Shown in pieces: positions 55,554-64,000 of a DNA stretch of 64,000 bases. The notes beneath the pieces are model-generated. The model ran no database searches. It saw only the letters and a list, made by a program, of their open reading frames with translations, and had not been told where the DNA came from. How positions within the stretch are numbered: position 1 is the first letter of the stretch; every line of letters begins with the position of its first letter. Origin of the DNA: Linum tenue. Its lineage: Eukaryota > Streptophyta > Magnoliopsida > Malpighiales > Linaceae. Position numbers and translations under genes: made by a program. Where the stretch lies: assembly GCA_946122785.1 (NCBI GenBank), contig CAMGYJ010000011.1:36172513-36236512 (forward strand). The letters are read 5' to 3'.

Positions 55554-56732
55554 ATATATACACAACTTTTCCCCCTCCCCTGCCATTTTTCCATTTCCGG
55601 TTTTGCAACACCGAGAAAGAAGCAGAAACAGAGCCGCGCACAGGGGAGCTCCTCGGAAAATTTTCACAGCTTGATTCTTGAACTTTAGTGATCCAAAAAT
55701 CCCGTAAGTAATGCCTATTTCATCTAAATATCGTGATTTATCGATTTAGTGTTTTAAAACGAGTTTTTGGTTCAGGAATTTCTTGAATTCTCGATAAGCC
55801 AAATTAGGGTTTCGGAGTATCCGGAAGCCGGATTGAGCCCAAATTTCATATACGAGCTTCCTGCAGCGAGGTAATCAATCCCCTAGTTCTAATCCCTGAA
55901 TTTCGTCAATTATTTAGGTCGGAGCAGGGATCGCTAAATTTAGCTCCAGGCAGGGTTTGATGTGTTTTTATCGAGAATTTGACCCGGAGCCTAGAACTAA
56001 CATTGACGGGGATACTGCAGGGGATATTAGGACGGTCTCGGATTTTAATTCAGGGTTCGTTCGTGAAATTGACGTTTTAGTATGGGAAGGTTAAACCGGT
56101 GTTTGAACGATCAGAACTGGTGAGGGATTAGCACGGCATACCGGGTTTGTCGTATCACGATAATTATATTGATGCTTAGAATTGACCTAGGTGAATTAGA
56201 ATGGCATGATTAGGGGTGTATGGACTTTTATGCTATATGATGAACCATGGATGGTTGTATGATATTATTGACTTGCCCTATCCGATATGGACCTTGTTTA
56301 TGTTGATGATTGCATACATGTTGCCATTTGTGGCTTAACCGTTGATATGACTTCATGGTTGTTCGATCAGGTGTTTTGACATGATGTGATATTGTGGTTG
56401 TATTTGGATGCACAAGTGGGGGAATAAACTTCCCAAGGTGATATTATGATGTTTTAAGGAGGATGACTTGCACGAGGGTTTATCCCGAGGAAGTGCAATT
56501 ATACGACTCCTGGTTATGTTGAGCCAATTGTGGCCAGGTCAAGAACATGTCCAAGTAACGATTTATGATTAAGCAAGATGAGATATGAATCATGTATAAG
56601 GATACCAAATATGAGTGTTGTGGTCTCACGGTCAACTACATAGTAATTAGGGCTCCCTATGCTATTACTCTATTATGATATGTATGATAGTCACACCTCT
56701 CTTGTGGTGGTGACTGAAGATTTCTTATGAGA

Positions 56733-56853
56733 TATGACCACACCCAGAGCGGTGTCGGGGTATGACTACACCCATAGTGGTGTGGGGTATGTATGACCAC
56801 ATCCGACGGGATGTTGGGGTATGTATGACTACATCCGACGGGATGTGGGGTAT
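56733..56853. repeat. Minisatellite within the solo LTR
   Basis: Four units of the type TATGACYACACCCATAGTGG and TATGACTACATCCGACGGGA, about 28-32 bases each, end in GGGGTATG. Such arrays are common in the U3 part of long plant LTRs. Confidence 0.85.
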
Positions 56854-57670
56854 GTTTCCCGGGAGAGTTATTAGCATGAGAGTAGCCAGGCGCCTATGAT
56901 TAAAACATGATAAGATGCATATGCATAAGTCAAGGTGATTGAGTCTTTTGCCTATTGGGATGTAGGATGCCTGAGGTCTGATCCTAGTGCTTGGGCTTAT
57001 TTGCTAGATGTATGGTAGGGGTATGCTCTGTTATGAACTCACGATGCTATGATTATCTCACTCAGCTATGAGCTGACCCTCTTTATCCTTTTTCTCTGCT
57101 TATGCCATGTGTAAGCAGATCATCGTCATCAGCAGCAGTAGATAGTTGTATAGGTGGGAGCTGAGCAAGAGTTGAAGGCAAGATGAGGTATAGTCTTCAA
57201 CTATTCTGTGCTTGGACTACTACTCGGGATTTTGGCCAGTGATCCACACCTTTTTGTAAAAATGTTTTGAGAACGTTTTTCATGTGCATACTAGCTTCTG
57301 ATGTAGTGTGAGCTATCCACAGGTGTGGAAAGTTGATGATATGTGTATATTTGTGTAATTATGTAAGTTGTGACGATTATGGCATGTATCAGTATAGTAT
57401 GAAGTTGTGTAACATGAAACGGTGACTATGGCTATGAAAAGCCAATGCATATGGCAGTGAGTGTATATGTTTATCTATGAATGCATGGATTTAGATGAAT
57501 AATTTTGCATGATTAGATGGAAGAACTGTTAGCCCATTACGCGAGTAATTCATGTCGAAATTTTATTTGGGTAAATTTTGATAATTAATGTAACACCCAA
57601 TATTAATTCCGCTGCAATTGTATGAACAATATGATTAGGCAAAAAGTATAGGGTAGGGTGTTACAAAAAC

Positions 57671-58547
57671 CACCCTTGTCATACCACTTACCCCTCGTAG
57701 CATAACCAGGGGCCTTCGACCTACCCTGCAGCTGATGTTTGCTCATCTCAAGAAGATTACACAAGCCCAACTCTGCATGGTTTAACTTCTCCCGAGTCAT
57801 GCTCATCAGCCGTCCCTCAACAGGAATCTGGATTAGGTACTCAACATCGTGGAGGAGGATCGTCATCTCTCCAAAAGTCAAGTGAAAGGTGTTCGTGTCT
57901 GACTGCCAACTCTCCAGAAAAGCTAAAATTAAAGCATCAGCAATCGAGTATATCAGATGTTGGAGCCCTGTCTGCTGAACCCACTCATCTGCCTCATCAT
58001 GCCTAAAACGATAGTTTTGCAGATATTCAACTGTTCATGTATGGCTAAAGCAAGTGATGACCCATTTGTCTCTAGTGCCTGTCCAAAGTGCATAGATAGT
58101 GTGGCCACGGAAGCTTCTAATGAGGCTAGGATCTGTAGGTCCACCAGGACACTCGCCAACAAGCTCCCACGGTCGAGGATCATTTGACTGTCCTCTCCTA
58201 CTCCGTCCAGTCCTAGAGCTCTTTGTATCCTCCCGAGAAGGTGGCACAAACCGCCCACCTCGATCCCTATACATAGTCGGACGTGATGTTGTCGTATACG
58301 ACGACCCTCGTCCATGCCTGATAGGAGAAGGGACATGAAGGTCCTCATCTAAATCGTACTCGATGGAGTGATCATTGAAATCCTCTGAAACCACCCTCGA
58401 TGCAGCGCCCTGGTTCCTCCCATGTGAACCAGTCATCCGTGATGTCGTAGGAACAACTAAACTAGGACCTTCTGACTCCTCCTCCCCTACATCTGGCACT
58501 AACTGATGTGGGATCTGGGATCTAGGAAACTCACTCCCACCCTCCAT
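57671..58547 (-). pseudogene. PMD gene, N-terminal half
   Basis: From ATG 58547 a 170-codon frame gives an acidic, low-complexity N-terminus, then CPGGPTDPSLIRSFRGHTIY and ALWTGTRDKWVI, the usual PMD entry (GPxDPSLL...H...W.G). After a frameshift it continues GLQHLIYSIADALILAFLES, then TFHLTFGEMTILLHDVEYLI and IPVEGR, the best conserved PMD block. The following KWYDKGGF meets the solo LTR. The gene is broken but nearly complete in content. Host PMD proteins (MAIN, MAIL1) act in nuclear gene and transposon control; transposon-borne ones have no proven role. Confidence 0.8.
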
Positions 58548-58620
58548 CCATATCTAATTATCTACAAATTTACACAATATCATTGACAAACTCCTACTGT
58601 CACTCTAGAAAATGGCCAAG

Positions 58621-60874
58621 TGTAACCACTTCCTAAAGCGTCGTATAGCGGGTTTGGGTTTTAATGTCAACCCGGGTCCTAGATTTGATGACTACTTGGT
58701 GAATTCTTGTTATCTAGCAGTGAAACTTTAGTGCAAGTCCAAATTAACAAACAAACGAATCAAGTTAAACGGTTGCTTTCAAGTCGAGAGAGGTCACCCG
58801 GATATGGTTACCCCTAGACTGCAGTTAAGCCGGATTGCAATTTACCAAGTTCAGTTTCCATGAAAGTTATACTGCAGAAGGTTCTTAAACAGTCTGAAGT
58901 CTCGACTAAAGGTCTCCAGACCCTCTCTATCTGAGTCTCCAGCGGGCGACTAATCTCCACCGGAGTAAACAGATTGAGGCCCTAACGAACCAAACCTCCA
59001 CTACCAAATTGAATTCGGTACAAAATAGCGAATTGGCTCCTCGACTAAAGTCGCCAATTCACTACCTTCAATTAAGGATGCTCTATCAACCTAGGCAGAT
59101 ATTCTCATTCTAGGTTAAAGCAGAAACAACAGGAATTTGATAAGGATTCAAGTCATTCAATCATTCAAGCCTCAATCGAATATAATCAAATCATAAACTC
59201 TGTACTTGGGTTCATACAATCAGACCTAACATACAAATCTAGGGTTCCCCATACCCAGATGAATTGGGAAACTACTCCATGGAGAGAGAAGCAAAAGCAG
59301 ATTCAGATGCGGAAATCATACTGTGAAGGATGAGTTTCGGCTCCTGGTTGTCAATCGGCACTTCTCCAAGCTCAAGCCGGGCTCCAATGGTGATGAAGAT
59401 CAAGCTATGGCACTTGGGAACTCTGGTTCGTCGCTTTCTCTCTCTAGGAATCGCTCTATCTCTCTAAAACTCGGAACCCTTGATTTTTAGCCTCTTTTCC
59501 CTTAAAATTGCTGCCTGTCGCGATACTCGGTCGAAATACCCAGTCGGTTATATTGGGTCTCGACCGGGTATTGTTGAAACGCGCGTTTTGCCTCAGGGAA
59601 AAATCCCAGGTCATGTCCAATAATCCCCGACCGGGGATTTAAGCTTCACGCCCAGGACCCCCTCTGTTCCTCAGACGTCCAAAACGGCAAATACCAGGTC
59701 TCCTCAAAATAATACCCGGCCGGGTATTTCTGGTCATGGCCGGGTATTTTTGTCCTCCAACACACTTCAAGCCTCGCTTGCTCCTTTCGACCCGAATCTC
59801 GTTCCTTCCCCTCGATTCCAATGCCGGGTCCTGAAATATGACATAAACGCACAACCTAGCGTGAAATCGGCTTAAAACACGAGAATCAACATCTCAAACG
59901 GCTCAAGAATAGGGGTGAAAACATGTGTAATTATCGGTCTATCAAACTCCCTCATACTTAACCGTTTGCCTGTCCCCAAGCAAACCTAGCTCAAACCAAT
60001 GCAACTCTCCAGACCTCTATAGCAACAAACAACCTCGATCGTAGGTAGAGGACTTCCTAGATCATTTAGCAGCTTACGAGGTCAACCGACGCACAAGTCA
60101 TCTCATAGCTTCTTCGGCGAGAACGCTAGTCTCGAGTCGGCATCATGGCAAATAGTGAACAGAGGACAAATGAATCGTGGATGAAAAGACTCTCAAAAAC
60201 AAAAGATCATGGACTCAAATTTTTCAAGGTGCTCTATCTTCTTCTAGAAGATGGTTGGAACCCCTTTTCTTTCTTTTTTGCTTGTTTTTCTGTTTTTTTT
60301 TTCCTTCTTTTTTTTCAAGGGTTCCAACCGGATTTTCAGAAAATGGGGGCTCCCACCTAGCAGAGGTTTTGCGGGAGCCCGGCTCTTACCGGCCATGCCA
60401 GGAGCGGATGTCTCGAGCCTCGTGTGGGGGAAAGACATGTAAGGGGGCTGGAGGTAGTAGGTGGAAATTGGGAACGGATTCCCGTCTCCCCTTACACATT
60501 TTCGCCCTATTCGCACGGGAGACGTTGTTTTAAAGCACATTTTCGAGCACCTGTTATTTCCAACACATGATACAAGAGTCCATGACAGGTAGAGAGTCCA
60601 CAACACCACACCATTCAAGGGTCCTAGGATCACTAATTCACTCAATCAACCAACACAATATGAAGAAGAAATGAGACTTCTTAAATGCATCAACATCCTC
60701 CATAGTGCTACACTACCTCCCTAGGTTGCACATTACTAAAGAGACTGTCAATTCAAAGCATACTGAGCAGGCAATGGCAAGGAATACGTACTTGGAGCTC
60801 TCAAATTTAAAAATTTGGACAGTGGACTAGGCTCCAAGCACACAAACAGATCTAATGCAGTCAAAAGATAAACA
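58621..60874 (-). repeat. 3' LTR of the Athila-like element, 2.25 kb
   Basis: On the + strand it runs from TGTAACCACTTCC to GATAAACA, so on its own strand it is TGTTTATC...GGTTACA. The adjacent polypurine tract fixes its inner border. It contains several CCGGCCGGGTATTT motifs near 59710-59750 and a T-rich run at 60265-60320. The short frames in it have no domain. Confidence 0.75.
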
Positions 60875-60891
60875 TCCCCCCACACTTAAGA
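60875..60891 (-). other. Polypurine tract of the Athila-like element
   Basis: The - strand reads CTTAAGTGTGGGGGGA directly before the LTR start TGTTTATC, the usual arrangement in Athila/Tat elements. Confidence 0.75.
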
Positions 60892-61172
60892 TCGACATTG
60901 CCCTCAATGGAGAAGAGGGAAGGAAAGGGGAACGATGTTACCGGTGTGCACGGACTGCAGGAGACTGGAAATGGACCAGTCGGAATGAAGCGGATTGGAG
61001 AGAGGACCAGTCAGGCATAAGCACAGCTAAAGGAAACCAAAGAGCTCAAACACAATACGTTAGGTCCAATGGTCAGCCCAATAGTACATCATCCAACATA
61101 AAAAGAAAGAAACAAAACCGACACAAGAAAGTTAGCATGCTGACAAAAACAAAAACACTCAAAACATGCCAC

Positions 61173-61790
61173 TAGGGGCCTCCGAGATCGGTGAAGTCGA
61201 TCTGGTTCATAAGGTCATCGTCTCCATCCTCCGGTGGTGGTGGTGGTGGTGGTGGCGGCGAATGATCCCACCGGGTGGTCCAGTGGTGCTCCTCTGGGGG
61301 GTGACAAGCCTGGAGCAGAAGCTCTGAGTACTACATCAATCGGCGGCCTCGATCTCTCTCCCGCCCGATGAGAGCACTAGTGACTCCCATATGGGTCTCT
61401 AAGCGGCCGAGGTGCTCGTCAACAACCGTCAGCCTGGACTGGTACTCGGCCTGGTGGGCCGAATATTGCTGATAGAACTGGACCTGATGGTCCATGAGCT
61501 GTTGGTTCTGAAGGCCGAGCTGCTGGAACTGGAGCCCCATCTGCTGGAACTGCTCCGTGAAGAAGTCCATCGACGGGCCAGAAGCCATCGTCGGACCAGA
61601 AGGACCAGAGGAAGACTCGCCTCTCTCTGATCTCTGTCGAGGCTGAAGGTCTCCTGGTGGAGAGAGCGGCTGAGCGGGGGCTCCGGCTCATCGGCATCCA
61701 TGGCCCCGCCATCATCATCATCATCCTCCTCACCGGAGTAGTCAGCGTCCTCCTCACCTTCATCGAGATCCACAACCTCCTCAGGAGGCA
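61173..61790 (-). pseudogene. C-terminus of the Athila 3' ORF (env-like position)
   Basis: One frame gives an acidic run (VVDLDEGEEDADYSGEEDDD) and the next a Gln-rich helix, FFTEQFQQMGLQFQQLGLQN, then QLMDHQVQFYQQYSAHQAEY and GRLETHMG. After a stop it ends with a Pro run coded by a GGT repeat (61232-61258) and DDLMNQIDFTDLGGP. This layout is typical of the extra ORF between pol and the 3' LTR in Athila-type elements. Its N-terminal part is missing because a deletion joins it to the RT region at about 61795. A particular function cannot be read from it. Confidence 0.55.
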
Positions 61791-61794
61791 TGAG

Positions 61795-62844
61795 TAAGCT
61801 TATCCTTCAAGGTCTCGAATGCAGCTGCACTCGGGAGTGAAGTGGAATGGTGCATGCTTCTTTAGTAGCTTGGTCAAAGGTAAGTCGATCTTTGATAAAT
61901 CCTTTTTGAATCTCCGGTAGAAGCCTGCATAACCCAGAAAGCTGCGGATCCCTTTCACAGAGACAAGAGAAGGTAGCTTGCTGATCGTCTCAATCTTTTC
62001 CCGGTCTACCTCAATCCCCTGCTTGGAGATCTTGTGCCAAATCACAAGCCCTTCGCAAACCATGAAATGACACTTCTCTCAGCTGAGTGCCAAGTTCGTT
62101 TCCTCGCACCTCTTTAGGACGAGTTACAGGTTATAAGATAGTGAGAGAAGGAGTCTCCATAAACCGAGAAGTCATCCATGAAGACTTTCATAATCTCTCC
62201 AACCAGTCGGTCAAAGATCGCCATCATACACTGCTGGAAGGTTGCCGGTGCATTGCAGAGACCGAAGGGAATCCGCTGATATGAAAATGTGCGAAAGGGA
62301 TAAGTAAAAGTGGTCTCCGACTTATCCTCCGGTTTGATGGGATCTGGAAATACCCGGACATGCCATCCAGAAAGTATTAGAACTCGTATCCCGCTAGCCT
62401 CTCCAGTATCTGGTCAATGAAAGGGAGCAAGAAATGATCCTTGTTGGTGACATTGTTCAGATGTCGTTAGTCGATGCAAACACGCCACCCAGACACAGTC
62501 AGCCTCAGGACCACAGTGATCACGCCTTTCTTCGAAAGCACCTGAGTGGGATTGACTCACTGGCTATCAGATATAGCAAAGATCAATGTAGTCAAAAGCG
62601 TGTTTCTACGTAGAAGCAATTTGATATTCTAGAAGCGTAAAACTGTCAGTTTTTAAGCTTTAAAACGCGTTTTTAACTACATTAGTTATAAAAAAAAACT
62701 ACGATTTTGCACAGAAGCATTTTGGTAACCTAGAAGCGTAAACATGTAAGTTTTTAAGTTTTGAAACGAGATTTGACTACATTGGCAAAGATGATCACAG
62801 CATCCATCAGCTACACAATCTCGGCCTAGACCACTGCCTCCAAG
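61795..62844 (-). pseudogene. Athila-like reverse transcriptase, broken
   Basis: In pieces the - strand reads LCNAPATFQQCMMAIFDRLV, then KVFMDDFSVYGDSF, with the active-site FMDD coded at 62182-62171, then VIWHKISKQGIEVDREKIE and SVKGIRSFLGYAGFYRRFKK. These are the standard Gypsy RT motifs, closest to Athila/Tat. Stops, frameshifts and the MITE at 62584-62784 inactivate it. The frame ends abruptly at the deletion joint. Confidence 0.85.
62584..62784. mobile_element. hAT MITE, 201 bp
   Basis: The ends CAATGTAGTCAAA and TTTGACTACATTG are perfect inverted repeats. The target duplication GCAAAGAT (62576-62583, 62785-62792) is perfect. Inside, the motif TTCTAGAAGCGTAAA / CCTAGAAGCGTAAAC and TTTTTAAGYTTT are each present twice. 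Confidence 0.95.
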
Positions 62845-63600
62845 TTAGGCATTAATCTCCGTTGTGGCTGCTTGACTGGCTAGCTTAACCTCATCCTCCA
62901 TCAGAATTTTGTGGGAGCAGAAGGATGGGCTAATGCCTCTAATACTAGTGATCTTCCATGCCATGGTGCGAGCATACTTCTTCACCAAGGCCACCAGGCT
63001 GCTCTTTTGTTTAGGGGTCAGCTCCAAACTAATGATGACCTGGAGCTTATTCCCCCCCCCCCCCCCCCCCCGAAGAAATGCATACTCCAGATGAGAGGGG
63101 AGAGGTTTTAGCTCCAGCTCTGGTGGCTCCTCCAGTGATGTAGCGATCCGGGGCGAGACATGGATCAGCTTGAATGGCTTTGCTCGCCCCTCAATCGCGG
63201 CTCCCTCCAACTCCACGAGCTGCTCCGTGAGCTGCAGCTCCTGTGATGCTTGTTCCCCTAGAAAAAGACAACGCGTGAGGAAATCATTAGTACCCGCACT
63301 CGTGATGGCGAGTGCGGTCTCATAGTCAGCAACCACATCACAATAATCAACAATCACGAAGTGAACAGGATATGCAAATGGCCCTACATTGACTATCATA
63401 TCCTCTGCAATACCCCTAGAATGCACAATAGATTGGTCAGCTAACTGAATGCTTATCCTAGTATTACTGGGTTCACCTAGTCCTAGATTGTTAAACAATT
63501 TATGGCATGACATTTAGGCTAGCGCCCAAATTTGTCAAGGACTTCCCCTACATGCAAGCTACCTATAGTAAAACTCTCTGGGTCTTTGCGTTTCTCTGTT
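62845..63600 (-). pseudogene. Athila-like protease and RT N-terminal region
   Basis: After KRKDPESFTIGSLHVGEVLD the frame breaks at the protease active site: the D-L-G-A-S codons are still recognisable in an alternative frame. The next frame (63513-62845) reads NLGLGEPSNTRISIQLADQS, SRGIAEDMIVNVGPFAYPVH, then LELKPLPSHLEYAFL and VIISLELTPKQKSSL, ISPSFCSHKILMED. These are characteristic of Athila/Tat pol. An 18-base C run (63055-63072) replaces the usual residues after YAFL. Nothing here is functional. Confidence 0.8.
63055..63072. repeat. Homopolymer run of about 18 C
   Basis: On the - strand this is a G run read as six Gly in the pol frame. It may be real slippage or a base-calling artefact. 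Confidence 0.9.
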
Positions 63601-63614
63601 TGCTTGTTTTGCAG

Positions 63615-64000
63615 GCATGGTAAAGAAAACCGGATCGTACCGGCCGGTTGAACTGGTAAAACTGGAAATCGGGGCCTGGCCGATACGATAGTCGTTTGCT
63701 GGTTAAAAAATCGTGCCGGCCGGTTTTCCCAGTTAAACCGGCACAATACGAAATACCGCTAGGTTTTGGTCTAACCGGGGTAAGCTTATGGGAAGGAAAC
63801 TGCGTCATTTTGGCACTAAAAAAAGAAAGAGAGATCGGCCGAAGGTCTTCGTTTCTTCGTGTCCAGCTGCTGGCGACCAGGATCGCGGCGTCTCTCCTCC
63901 TCTTCTCGACCGGCGACCGGAGACAAGGACCGCCGCTGCTCCGCGCTCCGCAATCGCGTCTCTCCTCCTCTTCTCGACCGGCGACCGGAGACAAGGACCG
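63615..64000. mobile_element. Left part of a hAT-like element running off the window
   Basis: The sequence CATGGTAAAGAAAACCGG interrupts the Athila-like frame. It is followed by ACCGGCCGG-rich subterminal sequence like that in the hAT at 54785-55553. The other end is not in the window. From 63860 the DNA is GC-rich with a tandem repeat. Confidence 0.5.
63889..64000. repeat. GC-rich tandem repeat, 68-bp period
   Basis: CGTCTCTCCTCCTCTTCTCG and the following GACCGGCGACCGGAGACAAG recur after 68 bases (63889 and 63957), without visible differences up to the window end. The copy number is unknown. Confidence 0.85.

Larger units (their letters stand above)
54549..57665. repeat. Solo LTR (Tekay/Del-like Gypsy), with a nested hAT
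   Basis: It starts TGTAACATCCC and ends GGGTGTTACA and has a perfect 5-bp target duplication, AAAAC (54544-54548, 57666-57670). The length without the nested hAT is about 2.3 kb. TGTAAC...GTTACA ends and long LTRs are usual for Tekay/Del chromoviruses. There is no internal region, so the element was lost by recombination between its LTRs. It interrupts the PMD gene. Confidence 0.85.
48966..58620. mobile_element. Large decayed MULE with convergent transposase-OTU and PMD genes
   Basis: The left end shows TTGCCGCCAACCAAATTGC and TATTTGCTGCCAACC, like the MULE terminus at 37.02 kb. It is followed by a GC palindrome, a short tandem repeat, and then the + strand transposase and OTU-like pseudogenes. 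From the other side a PMD pseudogene runs on the - strand. A hAT MITE lies between the two genes, a 3.1-kb solo LTR splits the PMD gene, and an Athila-like element cuts the right flank at 58621. The right terminal repeat must therefore lie beyond the window, and the unity of the element is an inference. Confidence 0.55.
58621..63614 (-). mobile_element. Athila/Tat-like Gypsy element, 3' part, internally deleted
   Basis: On the - strand, protease, reverse transcriptase, a 3' ORF remnant, polypurine tract and 3' LTR follow each other. The RNase H and integrase expected between the RT and the 3' ORF are missing. A 201-bp hAT MITE lies within the RT region. The 5' side is cut by another element at about 63615, and the rest lies outside the window. 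Confidence 0.8.

Noticed and set aside
60145..60645. Frames of 60-130 codons with FFFF/KKKK runs in the Athila LTR
   Set aside because: They are caused by T-rich runs in the LTR. LTRs of this type do not code for protein.

Overview
The window is plant nuclear DNA, most likely from a flowering plant. It is AT-rich and intron-bearing, and is built almost entirely from plant-type transposable elements: Copia and Gypsy LTR elements, L1-type LINEs with a plant RNase H, hAT, Mutator (MULE), CACTA and Helitron-like DNA elements. I found no intact host gene, tRNA or rRNA. Host-derived sequence appears only as short captured fragments, namely a HAESA/HSL1-type receptor kinase and a 3-phosphoglycerate dehydrogenase. 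The species cannot be named from the sequence.

Layout, left to right. 0-12.3 kb: a hAT end, a small Copia-type element holding only gag and protease remains between two LTRs (1929-4221), a CACTA-like element with a GC-rich gene-like core (4790-6117), two small TIR elements, a probable solo LTR (7801-9357), a 66-bp minisatellite and a MITE. 12.3-25.5 kb: a 5'-truncated LINE with perfect target duplications, a MULE deletion derivative (14874-17080) that keeps the start exons of two convergent genes, a LINE fragment, a full-length but decayed Copia element (17982-22959) and a second Copia relic. 25.5-34.7 kb: stacked insertions, with a deleted hAT inside a TIR element, next to another hAT that itself holds a hAT MITE, a gene-carrying MULE and a LINE. 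35-48 kb: a Copia relic, a MULE with 200-bp tandem repeats, a Helitron-like block carrying gene fragments, and a foldback element.

48.9-64 kb: a large decayed MULE with a FAR1-type transposase followed by an OTU-like protease on the + strand, converging on a plant mobile domain (PMD) gene on the - strand. It is broken by a 3.1-kb solo LTR, by hAT elements, and at its right side by an Athila-like Gypsy element that runs to the window end.

The most interesting signal is that two separate MULEs (14.9-17.1 kb and 49-58.5 kb) show the same plan: a transposase gene and a PMD gene pointing at each other, as mudrA and mudrB do in maize MuDR. In the short copy, arrays of GGTGCGG hairpins sit just outside both promoters. 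This suggests a two-gene MULE lineage in which PMD occupies the mudrB position. Both copies are dead, so this is an inference from architecture.
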